Shown here: positions 1-11,760 of the stretch, piece by piece
Layout: each line of letters opens with the position of its first letter
Position numbering within the stretch: the first letter of the stretch is position 1
From: Pogonophryne albipinna
Lineage: Eukaryota; Chordata; Actinopteri; Perciformes; Artedidraconidae
Length of the DNA stretch: 64,000 bases
NCBI GenBank assembly: GCA_028583405.1
Contig: CM053256.1
Coordinates: 17,943,534-18,007,533 of the forward strand
Reading direction: 5' to 3'
Position numbers and translations under genes: made by a program
Notes under the pieces: generated by a model
Database searches by the model: none
Told to the model about the DNA's origin: nothing
The model's input: only the letters and a program-made list of their open reading frames with translations

Positions 1-870
1 AATGCAGCTAATTAACTAGGAAACAACATATTCTTCTTGTAAAATTGAAGTCGTCCCTGAGAAAAAGTCTCTATAGGACAGACTGACCGGGGGGGGTTTG
101 ATGAGTCTTAGTGTGTTCCTGTTATTTTCAGACGTTGGTTCTGACTCTCTGTGTTTGTCTGCTGATGAGAAGCAGAGGACAGGAATGTGCTGCCAGATGG
201 AGACTCTGGTTTGTCTCACACATACTGAGAGGCTAAAGCTGAGGTGTGAGGGCCCTGCAGCGGCCCCCGGCCACTCTGAGGGGTCTCTAGAAAGTAGCAC
301 AATGAGTGGAAACCATTTAAAACCCATAGAAATAATGAAATATGAAAAAGCTTCTTCTTTTTTTTTTAAAGGACAATATAATTATGTGTTTAGAAAGTAA
401 GTAATTTAATAATACAATTAAACACATTGTTATAGAAGCTGATATGAGGTACAGTGGCCTCTCTTTTACTTACAACCTTAAACGAAAACAATATGTCTAA
501 AGAACTGAACAAATAGGAAGAATATCCTCTTATTTGTATTAATACAATCATTTGTATTGTCTACCTAAGTGTACGTTATGTTTAGTGTAATTCTTTATTT
601 AAGTGCTATCATGTCAAAGAATGTCTTTGGTAGGTCATTTGTTCTAACTCAGCAGTGATGTCATGCAAGTGTTTTTTGTGTTGTTTCTGTGTGTGCAGGG
701 GAAAGCATAGATGACACCACTTTTAGATGGTATCCTAGTAAATTTGTAGAATGTGGAAGCTTCCATTTGAGTTGGATTTAAAATGTTTTGTGGGACACGG
801 CAGCAGGGTTACAGTAGTGGGGGTATGGGGCAGTGTGCTGTGTTTCCTCTCATGCTGTGTTTCCTCTCAG
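1..870 (+). other. Upstream exon/intron region of the EGF-CFC gene
   Basis: This stretch lies 5' of the first exon I can assign with confidence. Acceptor-like sites are visible near 131 (pyrimidine-rich, ending CAG) and near 699 (ending GTGCAG). The stretch after 700 stays open for about 26 codons in one frame. Upstream Cripto-family exons encode poorly conserved sequence, so I could not identify them by reading. The true start codon and signal peptide may lie here or before the window. Confidence 0.4.
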
Positions 871-2544
871 GCGCTGAGCAGAGCCGCAGCTGCTGTAAAA
901 ACGGAGGGACCTGCATCCTGGGCAGCTTCTGCGCCTGCCCCCCCTTCTTCACCGGGAGGAGCTGCGAGTACGACCAGCGCATCAGGTAAACACCACACTC
1001 TCACTCCCTCTCCCTCTCACCCCCTCACAGAGATGTTGTTCTAAATGTTCTGTGTGCCTGCAGGAGCTGCGGGGCCATCCCTCACGGGGAGTGGGTTCAG
1101 AAGGGCTGCTCGTACTGTCGCTGTGGTTACGGCGCTCTGCACTGCTTCCCCCACGTCTTCCACAAAGACTGCGGTAAGTTACACCCCCACACCATGAGTT
1201 TTTAGGATGTCCCACAGCAAAGACAAAAACTTGGGGCCGAATCAGAAAAAAGAAATAGTTTCATGACATAAAGATATACCCAAAAACTACATACAGTATA
1301 ATATGACAAACTACCCTTAAAAATAAAATAGAATAAAATGAAATATATACAGTATTGGTATGAGAAAGCCATGCAGGTATTAAGAGGCAGCTTTGTGAAC
1401 AATGCAACATTTGGAGGGTTGTGTGGGACTCAGTATTAAAATGAAGAAGATACAGTACATATAGTGTGTATTAACGTGAACAAGCTGGGAGTTCCCCTGC
1501 TCTGCAGTGTTTCAGGTGAACGGCATGATGGGTGTGGACCACACCCCGCAGTCAGGCTGCTCTAGAACTGTCCTTCACACATTTGATCCAGAACAGAAAA
1601 TGCCCCAGGTGTTCAGAGAAAACTCCCACTGAGTGTGAACGCATCTTAACAGCCCTGACTACTCATTTCCATGTCAAAGCTTTATTCCAACATGCAGAAC
1701 TCTCAGCATGTTGGCACACAAACATCCCATAAAGTAGAGGAAGAACTAAGCCCCTAAAAGATGATGGTACCCAAGGAAGAACAACACGTTTTTTCATCTC
1801 TTCAGTAGTGTAGTTCATTAAATGGATTGGTGGTAAAAAAAATGTTTTACTGCTTAATGATTGTCTTTGTTTGATGTTTGGAACCTTAATATAAACGGAA
1901 ATGTAGTCTCCTGTAAAGTCAACATGTATCTCTGGAAATAATGATCAGTGTGACCTTCTGCATATTTATTAATCATACGCTTATTAACATTTTGCAATGT
2001 GTTGTAATAAATCACATGTCATATTTGTAAATAGGAAAATACAACAAATATCATATGATCAATCGGTAAGGATCCAGATTCTTTCTACGAGTGTGAGTTT
2101 TAGTATGGGAGTTCACATGTATTTAGTAAGTCTCTCATATCCATCTGTGTATTGCTCTATATTTGTCTTGTTTTCACTTGTACATGTCATCGTGTTTCTC
2201 ATGGTGTGCCTTCCAGTCAAATGTATCCCAGATGAACCTGACCATAAATAATAAAAGAAACCAAAACACCGTTCCCTGTTGGGAAAGTGTTATTGCAGCT
2301 AAATGAACAGATGCAGTATAGATCACTAACAACACTAAACACATAATGTGTATCTGATAAACACAGAGTGAAGAAGGGATCAAATCAGAAAGTTCAAATG
2401 GTGATAATAATGAGTTTGTTTTTCTTTCTTCTCCCAGATGACTCTCAGGAGGTGCAGTGGTATCGCTCTTCGTCCTGCAGGGGCCTTGCACCCCCGCTCT
2501 CTCTGCTGCTCCCCCCCCTCCTGCTCCTCTCATGGACTCTTTAG
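871..2544 (+). CDS. tdgf1: EGF-CFC co-receptor (Cripto / one-eyed pinhead), last three coding exons
   Basis: Three exons with GT-AG borders read in one frame: 871-985, 1064-1173 and 2438-2544 (stop TAG 2542-2544). The first encodes an EGF-like domain ([19 protein letters not shown], then GRSCEYD). The second encodes the CFC domain ([30 protein letters not shown]). The last has a short acidic linker, then a proline/leucine-rich hydrophobic tail ending LLLSWTL, as expected for a GPI-attachment signal. In vertebrates these proteins are cell-surface co-receptors for Nodal acting through Activin-type receptors in germ-layer and left-right patterning. The 5' exons are not resolved. Introns are 78 bp and about 1.26 kb. 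No frame breaks are seen, so this looks like a functional host gene. It could be any tdgf1/cfc1 paralogue. Confidence 0.9.
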
Positions 2545-3832
2545 TGGAAGCTGAATCACTGAAATGGACTATGCAGTATTTCTCAAACTGCCCCCTGCTT
2601 CAGAACTAAATATCAGTTTACAAACCCAGGGTTTTATAAGCTCAAAAAAGATGTATTGTACTTTGTCCAAACGCTGCTGTGGTGGAGGAGTAGAACACAT
2701 TTTGAAGGCTGGGAAGTTGTTTCTTCGGCAAAGTGAAACAGATCTTCTGGATTTGAGGATGTGCAGTTGTGTTGGGGGTCCGGACATACAGGAAGCCCCC
2801 ACCCCTCTGAACAACGAGCCTCTGGTGACTGCAGGTTGAAGGGAACCACTGAACCAACGTGAACACTTTACACACCTCAACATTCACAGATGAGTCAATC
2901 AAAACCTTGTATATGAACTCATTCCACATGCTGCTGCTCTTGTCTCAAATGTCTTAACGGGTGTACATTTTTCTTAAAATGGATAAATCTACTGCAGATT
3001 CATATATTTTCAGAATTTAAAAATAAATCCAATGATTAAAACGGGTATTAACGCTAAGTCTCTAAAAGCCTCTAAGGCATTTGGCAGTGTGTCTGAAGAA
3101 CAGTGTTTCTCGGAGGCCAGCTGTACATAAGATTTTTGTAATTCTACGCTCTGTAGTTTTATGTATAAAGGCAACGTTTGTTTTTTTACTTTGTTTCTTC
3201 TGTCTGTGTGCCAAACTGTGAGCTGGAGACATATTGTTATTTGCATAAAACATGTGAAGTAATCTTTTAGTTGCAACCGTTTTGTCTGTCTCTAGAAAAT
3301 CTCATATCAACACGATTAAAACAAATGTGACACTGTGAGTAAACTTGTACCTAAACATTACTCTTTTATAAAAGTAAGTAAATATGAAACTCTAATAATT
3401 TCAAACAACCTCTCTTTCCTTAAATGTATGTCCCTGTTATCTGCAGTTATTTCAGTGGGATGGCCTGTGTCTTATCTCCGTTTATCGATGAGGCTTGTAG
3501 TGACTATCAGCTGCTCTCTTATCTCAGACTAACATTGCTCTGCAGTCTGTCAGCAGTCTGACTACAAGCAATCATTAGAACCCTTAAAGGTTAATACTAA
3601 CTTATCACATCTTTCTCTGATACATCTGTGATGTAATGTGATGATTTAAAGGAAGGAAAGAAGGGAAAACAAAGATCTTCTCTTATTTGTTCTTCTTTTG
3701 GGGTTTTCTCTTGTTATTTAAATAAACCCATGGGAGAAGTTAAGTGGGGAGGGTCTTTTACTGCCAACATCTCACATGTATCTGAAACATGGCAAAACTG
3801 GCACTGGTTTGTAAGTGGTCTAAATCCAAACG
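2545..3832 (+). other. 3' UTR and downstream flank of tdgf1-like gene
   Basis: There is no convincing coding potential on either strand. AATAAA-like signals occur in A-rich sequence near 3020, so a 3' UTR of roughly 0.5 kb is plausible. The rest is unremarkable AT-rich intergenic DNA up to the hAT insertion. Confidence 0.4.
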
Positions 3833-3840
3833 GTCTAGAG

Positions 3841-4797
3841 CAGTGGTTCTCAACTGGTCAAGCCTCGGGACCCACTTTTTACTTGGTCAATAAATCACGA
3901 CCCAACATTTTGAATCACTGAAATCTATTCAACAAAAAAACGTGCTGTAATATATTTATACGCTTTTCAGCATACAATATTAATAAAAGTGAAGTACAGA
4001 GCATATATCCCTTATATCCCTTCACAGAACTAAAGTATGCTTTTAAAAAGGTTTAATGAGATGATGAAATCAAAGCTGAACTATATAAAAAGGCACACAT
4101 GCTGAAAACCCAACCCCAGCAGGGGGTCTGGGGGGATTCTCCCCCAGGAGATTTTTTGAAATATTAACATAAACTATGCATTCTGGTACACTGAGAAGAA
4201 AATAAATAAATCTATTACTACCCGACATATTAATAATATTTTATGCCATTGTTTGTTTTTCACTTTGTTCTGACATCTTGCTGCTAGAAGAGTAAAGAGG
4301 AGAGAGTCTGTGTGACCTACTTTAAATTGTGGTTAAGGGTAGATAGCCCCCATTGTTCTGTGACCTGTCAATCATCAAACCGGGGGTCATATTTCATTAT
4401 GTGTTCATTTTTATCTGAAGTTGTACCCATGGATGTATAAAGAAGAGTTCTACCGCAAAGTTATTCTACGTGGGGACTTCCGGCAACAATCTTGATTCTG
4501 ATTGGCCAGAAGACTCGAAAAAACATCAGCAAAGATATTTTATTGAGAAGATGATCACTATGTGACAGAAGTTTTCAAAACCGTTTATGGTCTCCGGTAC
4601 TTCCAGTCCAACGCCGACTGCATGCACAGCGTTAGAAAATCGGGCCTTCAAAATAAAAGTTTGACTTCCCCCCCCCAAAAAAAAATTCAATTTTTTTTTC
4701 TTTTAATTTTTTTTTTCTTCACTCACACATCCGCGACCCACTCGAAACGGGTCCACGACCCACTTTTGGGTCGCGACCCACCAGTTGAGAACCACTG
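3841..4797. mobile_element. Non-autonomous hAT element, 957 bp
   Basis: The element starts CAGTGGTTCTCAACTGG and ends CCAGTTGAGAACCACTG, a perfect inverted terminal repeat of 17 bp. Subterminal sequences rich in 'gacccac' also face each other. The flanks are gtctagag (3833-3840) and gtctagaa (4798-4805), an 8-bp target duplication with one mismatch. TIRs beginning CAG plus an 8-bp duplication are diagnostic of hAT. No transposase ORF is visible inside, so it depends on an element elsewhere. Confidence 0.9.
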
Positions 4798-4805
4798 GTC
4801 TAGAA

Positions 4806-6881
4806 TCTCTGGTTTAATCTTGATCTGTTGTTCTTAATAACTGTAGATCTATATGCTTTAAAGTGATAGTGAAAGTTGTGTGTCTGGGTGTTACAGCTTG
4901 GCTGCTTTCAATCCTTCACCACCAACAAGAAACCGCTGTTACTCGCCTCTACGTGGTCAAAACCTTTCAAAACTTCAAAAGTTTGATGAGAAGACATCTA
5001 TAGGCCAATTTTCAATCATAGGACATTATTGTTGCTAGACTTTGCTTACAGCTCTCAGCAGGTTAATCAGATCACCTTCATATTTAGTCGGTTTAATGTC
5101 AAGACCTTCACCTTACCAGACGCTGAGGCTTGTGTGGTTTCCCGGAACGCCGTATATCGCCTTACAACAGGAAGTACTTGTTTTAGGGTTAGGATCGGTT
5201 AGGATCCATATAGTGTATAGCGGTCAAAATATGAAAAGCTGCATACATTTATAATAAGCATGTCTGCTTATTAATCTGTCAACCCACCCAGAACATACAA
5301 TATGCAATGCAGCCAACCAATACTGTAATGTAAAGCGTCTTTCAGCACTCGGAAATGCTAAATAAAATCCTCCAATTTAAATGCTCAAATTTAGCGCTAT
5401 AAATGATTTTTTAAAGTACATTTTCATATTAATGAGCATGATAACATATATAACATAACATATTTTTAATGACCTTAAGTTTATTTTTTTCTATACTATC
5501 CCACCATGTATACCCGTCCAAGAGCACATTCGCCATGTAGTGCTGGATCAGTGACGTGCGGTGAGGTTCATGGCTGGTGAGGCACTGACTCTTTCAGTGT
5601 CAGATTTACAAATATTATTATATCTTTACCTTAATCGAAATATTCTGTTATTCTCAAAAGCTTTTTTAGTCTGATGCTTCAATTAATTTTATACAGAGCG
5701 TTCAGCAAAAGGATACCCACAAAATGTTGTTTCATTTAAATATTGGATTGTTCTCTCTTTAGTAAAATCCAATTTTCTATAAAATGCTGGTCTTACCTTT
5801 ACTTGAAGATGAAATCCATGCGCCTATCCTTCTGTCCTCCTTATCTTGTAGTTTCAAAAGTATAGCTTGTTGTTTGCGTCTACCGTCTCTGCATAGAATA
5901 ACAGTAGCAACAAGAACCTGTGGGCTCACGTACGCCCCCTTCAGTGCGGCAGAGTACTGTCTGCCTCACCTTGTGTCTTTTTACTGTGCCAACGGAGCCC
6001 CCCCTGAAATTCAAGGTGTTTAAACAATTTTTTTTTAATAATTTCTTCTTCTTTTTTTTCACCAAATTGCAACTAATCTATATCCACTGTCACTTTTCAC
6101 ATTGAACATGTGCTCTTTTATTAAATAAACAGAACACTTTCATTTTAAGTTGTGAGGTTAGTGTTTTCGACCCTAAGAAACACTGATGCATTAATCAATA
6201 ACAATAGTCCACATAGCTGCTCTCCCTGCTCCAGAAAAAATATCCCAATTTTACAAATAAATAAAATCCGAGTCATCTAGGTCATAGGTCGTGGGAGAGT
6301 GACGTAATTAACGCGACACACACACACTGCAGAGTGACAACTTTCTAGAATGGCGCAAAAAAGGATTTTGGATTTTTTTCTCCAACAAACAACGCAATAA
6401 AAAGAGTGGACCACCAGCTACTCCTCAGCCCACCACCTCTACAACTAGAGTAATATGACACAGAAGAGACTGACACATCTGACCATAGTAACATTTTGGA
6501 CAATGTGGATAATAATGCATTACATTTTTATTAGAGCGCTTTTCCCGGTGCTCAAAGCGCTTTACATATTACACATGTAACAGTCATTACAGTCATTATC
6601 TGCTCTAATGAGGGTCTTCATTAGTGCCACCCCAGGCTACATTTGGAGTTTTGTGAAGCCCCAACACAAGGTAAGACGATTTTTCCTTTAATGCTGCTGC
6701 CGCTGTGCAGTGTGTTGCCTTGTCAATCAGTTAAAATTGAATTCATAGTTTTATTAATATTGTAAATAATATTTTCAGACTAGTTGTAATGTTATGTAGG
6801 TTTGTAAGACCCATAGTTAGCATGTGGGCATGTGCAGCTGTTAAGTGATGTAGGTCTATAATGGTTTATTAAGCCTTACTG
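4806..6881. other. AT-rich intergenic DNA with probable old repeat ends
   Basis: No gene is supported. A sequence starting CAGTGACGTGCGGTGAGG near 5550 resembles a hAT terminus but has no clear partner. A run near 6355 reads MAQKRILDFF, like the N-termini of some BED/hAT transposases, but stops after 16 codons. Around 6520-6600 there is a 'cgctttacat' motif common in fish repeats. Confidence 0.35.
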
Positions 6882-6885
6882 TTAA

Positions 6886-8033
6886 GGCGAGACACACCAG
6901 GTGAATAGGGTAATTTCTCCAGTTAATTACCTACAATAAGGCAATTGTTTCTTGTATTACAAGTTTTCGGAATATGCAAATGAGCCATTAGCTCATTAAA
7001 TTTGCGCATATTTTAACACATTTCAGGAACCGAAATCTGAACTTTTGATAAAGCCAGGTTCAAAATTCTCGTTTCATTTTGTAGTCATATTAGTATCTAA
7101 GGCTTTTACAGAAGGGATTTTGGATATTTCTTTTTATCACTCCATAAATCAGAAAATACTGTCAACAGCCCTAAAATATCCATTTTCGCCATGTTTTTAG
7201 GTATACAATGTTGTATAATTCAGGCTATGAATGATATATGAACAAACCCTTCTGTAAAAGCCTTCATCATATTGATAGGAATATAACTGGAAGGTTTGGT
7301 GTATGTAAGTGCAACTGAAGTGGAAATTTCGGACTCAGAGTATGGAGAAAAAACTCATTTTGAGAAAACAACCTTTAAAGATTGCAGTGTGGCGCAAGCT
7401 AAACCCTCCTGTTCTTTGGATGACAGCTTGCGCCTCGACGCACTCCGTGAAGGTATTTCATGTTCGGGGTCATTTGTTTATTGTATAATCTTGCTTTGTG
7501 CAAGTGACAATAGTTGTTTTCTTCTCTGTGAACGTTTTTTTCGCCGTTCTTTTGCCATTTTGAGATTTCAATTTCTAGCGGAAAGCTAACCAGGAAGTGT
7601 TTTAGCACACCACGTGACGCATCTGAACGAATCACGTTGTCAGAAGTTGACACCAGCCAATGAGATTTCGTTTCTTGGTTTAAGACCCTTTTGTACTTTC
7701 ACGATTGGTTGCTGATAAAAAGGAAATTACCATATTTGGATCAGATGAGATTGTGCAGGAGAGACACAGCTTTCCAACGATATCTCTGATGACATGGTGC
7801 AAACAGCGGTCGCGGTACTTTATGTTACGTTAGAATGCTAACTTTTGGTGAATTTAGGAGAAATATACAGACGCAAATAGACAAACTATAGTAAAATGAA
7901 CACTTAAATGTGTATTTTGTACGTTTTCCTTCCAAAAGCCTGAAAGAAAACATGTTATGGAATCAAAATAGCACAACATCTCAAAATTGACCAGTTCATG
8001 AAAAACAATGTTTTTGCCTGCCGTGTCTCGCCT
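6886..8033 (-). mobile_element. TTAA-flanked DNA transposon, copy 1 (Kolobok/piggyBac-like, non-autonomous)
   Basis: The termini are GGCGAGACAC and GTGTCTCGCC, flanked by TTAA (6882-6885) and TTAA (8034-8037), with one extra T at the right edge. Compared with copies 2 and 3 it is inverted: the 'ccaggtgaatagggtaat' end is on the left and the 'ggcaggcaaaaac' end on the right. No long ORF survives. A TTAA target suggests Kolobok or piggyBac; GG-type ends and a THAP exon near copies 2 and 3 favour Kolobok weakly. Confidence 0.75.
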
Positions 8034-8192
8034 TTAACAAACAATTTATGCGGCTCGTATCGCTGACAGCCGGGCCCGGACCGGCACCGCCTTTTTTCTT
8101 TTTTAAGCGGCTCCCTCCCCACTTCTGGCAGCACCCCCTGAGCAAAATGACTTCCCGCGGCTATGGTGATAGCCAAATGCATGCGCTCAATC

Positions 8193-8390
8193 TAGTTCTC
8201 ATTCATAACACTCCGTTCGATGTCTCACTATGGGATGCGCCTCAATGCGTATGCAAACAGAAGCATCAATCTCATTACGCCAATCCTGATTGGCTGGTGA
8301 TCTTGACGTCAATGTCAGGGAATCCACCCACCCTTTAAGTAGCTTGCGCTACGACGCAGCGTCATTCAAACACCTCTTCTCGCTTCAGAG
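8193..8390 (+). repeat. DIRS left inverted terminal repeat
   Basis: The reverse complement of this stretch matches 13925-14090 closely, for example 'gtagcttgcgctacgacgca' against the same motif inverted near 13970. Its outer 43 bp (8193-8235) also matches the left half of the internal complementary region, with a 5-bp gap. Confidence 0.85.
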
Positions 8391-8849
8391 CACATCTCGA
8401 TTTATCAGTAACCGGGCTAGCTTAACGGTCCACAGACTGAACCCAAAGTTAACATTCGGTCGACGGGCGCTTGCCGGTTACTTTTTTTGCTTTGCAAGAA
8501 GACTGAGCAATATTTACACACCAGTTAATATTGTAATCTGCCTCGCCGTTCTTTCTGTCGAAATAACGGTAAGGTTTGATTTTTTCTTCAAGCTAGTAAC
8601 ATACCTGTTGCTAGTTTGTTCTTCCCTCCACACCGACACCACGGTAAAGAGGAAGTTCTCTTTTCTCTCTCACACCAGAGGAGACAGAGATAAAAAAAGG
8701 TATTAACACACCAGTTAATATTCTTTAAAGTATAAAATCTACACCGTCGCCTTTTTTCCTTTCGGACTAACGGCAAGGTTGGATTTTTTTCTGAGTAACG
8801 TATCTGTTACTAGCGTGTCCACTCCACGCCGACACCCCGGCGATCGAAG

Positions 8850-10484
8850 ATGGACCCTTCTCTCCCTCACACCAGAGGAGTCAGGGACTCGGAGGCCCGG
8901 CTATGCCGCTGCGGGTTTAAGATTTCAGGCACAGACTCACACCAGGTCTGCTCGTCCTGCCTCGGGCTGGAACACGCCCGGGAGGCTATCGATAACCCCG
9001 GCTCGTGCGGGCATTGTACCCGCGTCACCATGAAGAGCCTCCGCCGACGGTTAGCACGCCAAGCTAGCTTGTCGGGACAGGAGCCCCTCATGTCCGCTGA
9101 TTCGCCGTCCGGCAATCAAGACATGGTGGCGTCCGCCGCAGAGATTGAGCCCCGCACTGTGTCAGACTGGGGCTCAACAACGGCGACAGCCGCTGAACCG
9201 GAGCCCCACGCCGTTTCAGGCGGGGACCCGGTGGCGGCAAGAGCCGCGAGAGCGGAGCCCCGCGCTGTGTCAAGCTGGGGCTCCCAATTGGACCTCACCA
9301 TGGTTCCACCCGCGGAGGATGTCCTGGAGTTGGACTACATGGAGGACGAAGAGGATGCCTCTGAGTTCCTCCTGTCTGACTCGGATGGGAATGACATCTT
9401 CGTTTCATCGGCTCAGGCTGCAAAGCCGGGAGCGATGTCCGCTCACCCGGGCGAGAGCACACCAGCTTCGCCCGTCCTAAGCATGGACTTGCAGGCCGTG
9501 TGTCAACGCGCTGCATCCAGGCTGGACATCCCATGGCCTGAAGTGGCCAAGGAGACCTCCAGATCTCGCTATGAGGGGAAGAACTTGCCCCAAGCAGCGA
9601 GGACGAAGAGGCAGCTCCTTCCAGTCTTTCCGGAGATGCTGGACGAGGTGTCGGTCTCGTGGAGAGACCGTCCCTTCAGCAACAAGGCCCCAATCCAGGG
9701 TGCCTCCTCCCTGGACTGTGACGGTATGGAGAGGCTCGGCCTGCTCCGCATGCCGCCCATGGAACCGCTGGTGGCAGCCCACCTCCAACCGAGGCTGGCT
9801 TCGACACCAAGCAGGAACCCCATGCTACCGGCAAAGGCAGACCGGTTCCAGTCAGCGATGACCGAACGGGCCTATAAAGCCGCAGCTTTGTCCGCCAGGG
9901 CTCTCAACGTCTCCTCGCTGCTGACCGCCTACCAGGCGGAGCTTTGCGAGGACATGTCGAGCAGACCTGAGCCTGCCGTGTGGGACGAGATCGCTGCGAT
10001 CACGGACATTTGCCTCCGTGTGCATCGCTGCGCAGTCCAAGCCACGGGCAAAGCGCTGGGAATGATGGTGGTACAGGAGAGAGCCAGGTGGCTCAACCTG
10101 ACCAACCTTCCAGACCGGGAAAAAGAGGATGTTCTGGACATGCCTATTGTTCCCGAGGGCATATTTGGCTCCGCTCTAGCTTCAATGCAGCTGAGGTGCG
10201 AGTCAAAAAGGAAGGGAGACGAGGGTCTCCAGCTCTGTCTCCCCCGAAGGGTCCAGCCGCCACCTCCAATGGACCCGCGGCAGGCCTTCACCCAAGCTGT
10301 CTCACGTCCTGTCCGGTTCAAAATACCGAAGCAGCAGAGACCGCAGCCCGTCCCGGGTCCCCAGCCCGGGCACGAGGCAAGAGGGAGCTGGCCAAGAAAA
10401 TCTCCGGTCCCGGCAGCTGCCGCTCAGGCACAGCCGACCCAGGTTTTCAGCCACCAGGCGAGGAAGAAGAAGCGGGCGGCTTGA
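8850..10484 (+). CDS. DIRS Gag-like ORF1 protein, 544 aa
   Basis: An intact 544-codon ORF sits just inside the left terminus. The N-terminal 60 residues contain paired cysteines (CRCGF, CSSC, CGHC) with a histidine between, suggesting a zinc-binding module. An acidic middle (EDEEDASEF) follows. The C-terminus is proline/glutamine-rich and ends in basic residues (ARKKKRAA). Gag of DIRS elements packages the RNA; its sequence is poorly conserved, so the call rests on position. The start ATG opens the longest frame after the leader. A 402-codon frame overlapping it from 9980 is mostly an antiphase shadow. Confidence 0.75.
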   Translation: MDPSLPHTRGVRDSEARLCRCGFKISGTDSHQVCSSCLGLEHAREAIDNPGSCGHCTRVTMKSLRRRLARQASLSGQEPLMSADSPSGNQDMVASAAEIEPRTVSDWGSTTATAAEPEPHAVSGGDPVAARAARAEPRAVSSWGSQLDLTMVPPAEDVLELDYMEDEEDASEFLLSDSDGNDIFVSSAQAAKPGAMSAHPGESTPASPVLSMDLQAVCQRAASRLDIPWPEVAKETSRSRYEGKNLPQAARTKRQLLPVFPEMLDEVSVSWRDRPFSNKAPIQGASSLDCDGMERLGLLRMPPMEPLVAAHLQPRLASTPSRNPMLPAKADRFQSAMTERAYKAAALSARALNVSSLLTAYQAELCEDMSSRPEPAVWDEIAAITDICLRVHRCAVQATGKALGMMVVQERARWLNLTNLPDREKEDVLDMPIVPEGIFGSALASMQLRCESKRKGDEGLQLCLPRRVQPPPPMDPRQAFTQAVSRPVRFKIPKQQRPQPVPGPQPGHEARGSWPRKSPVPAAAAQAQPTQVFSHQARKKKRAA

Positions 10485-10841
10485 CCGCCTCCTCTCCTCT
10501 CCTCGATGAAGGAGCTGGAAGTTCCCTGTTCCCCAGCTCCAGAGCACGTTCCAGTGTTGGATGCTCATGTGTTTTCGGGGTGCCACCATGCCCCTATCTT
10601 CCCGCCGCCTCGAGTGATGTCAGAACGTCATCCTCAAGTTCGCGCCATCAGGGAAATGGACTTAACATCAAAGACAGCAAGTTCCGCTGCCTGTTTAAGT
10701 CACACAAACACATGTCATCATTGTTGTTTCAAAATAAATCATTTTCCACAGTCGTTTCCTGGCTTGAAGCCAAGGGCGCAGTCAATAAAAATGAAAAGAA
10801 AAACAATATAAACAATAAACAGTCTGTCGTCTGCCCCTCTT

Positions 10842-11760
10842 TTGAGAGCGGCTACGGCCTCTCTCAAAAGGCGGACAATAGACGGGATTGTGAAGGCACC
10901 ACCGCCACGCGCATGCGCAGTGTCGGCCGGGGTTGTCAACCTGGGGTACCACCGTGTTCAGACACTAGAGGGCCCCATAACACAACAAATAGAGACACTG
11001 AGGGCAGACGACAGAGCTGTGACATCTCCGGTCGCTTTGAGAAGCGAAAAGTGGAGGATGCTCACAGATTCTGCTTGGGTTTTCAAGACAATAACACAGG
11101 GTTACAGACTCCAATTCGCTGTCACCCCCCCCTCACTTTTCGAGCATTCTGCATTCGCAAGCCCGGGGAGAGTCGGCCCATATTCTAGAGCAAGAGATTT
11201 TCTCGCTACTAGAAAAGAAGGCTATATCTATAATACCCGCCGAACAGAGTCAGAGCGGCTTTTATTCCAAGTATTTCCTCGTTCCCAAACGGGGAGGGAA
11301 CGGAATTCGGCCTATACTAGATTTGAGAGCTCTGAACAAATATCTCAAAAGATACAAATTCAGAATGCTCACTCACACATCTCTGTTGCGTCTCGTGCGC
11401 CAAAACGACTGGTTCACATCAGTCGACCTGAAAGATGCGTATTTCCACATCCCAGTATATTACCCACACAGGAAATATCTGAGGTTCGCCTTTCAGGGTG
11501 TCTGTTACGAGTACAGAGTACTTCCCTTCGGTCTGTCTCTCAGCCCGCGAGTGTTTGTACGGCGTACGGAAGCCGCGATAGCCCCGTTAAGACAACAGGG
11601 TATTCGCCTGGCAACTTATCTGACGATTGGCTCCTTCTCGCACAGTCGGAGCAAGAGGCTATTACGCAGACGAATGTCCTCGTAAAACACCTGCTCGACC
11701 TGGTTTTCGTAATAAACACAGAAAAGAGCATGTTGTCCCCAGCCCAGACTGTACTCTTAC
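10842..11760 (+). pseudogene. DIRS reverse transcriptase, frame-broken
   Basis: RT-like sequence is spread over two frames. The start (WRMLTDSAWVFKTI, LQFAVTPP) lies in the frame of 10842. The palm (FYSKYFLVPKRGGNGIRPIL, VDLKDAYFHIPV, LPFGLSLSPRVF) runs in the frame of 11323. The catalytic DDW motif and following QSEQEAITQ return to the first frame. The switch at about 11613 falls in the YLDDW active-site motif, where one base appears missing. Another break lies near the C-run at 11125, and a third near 11770. The enzyme would copy element RNA to DNA; this copy is not expected to be active. Confidence 0.85.

Noticed and set aside
9980..11188. 402-codon plus-strand frame as a separate DIRS protein
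   Set aside because: It overlaps Gag in another frame for most of its length and shows no family motif; its codons track the shadow of Gag.
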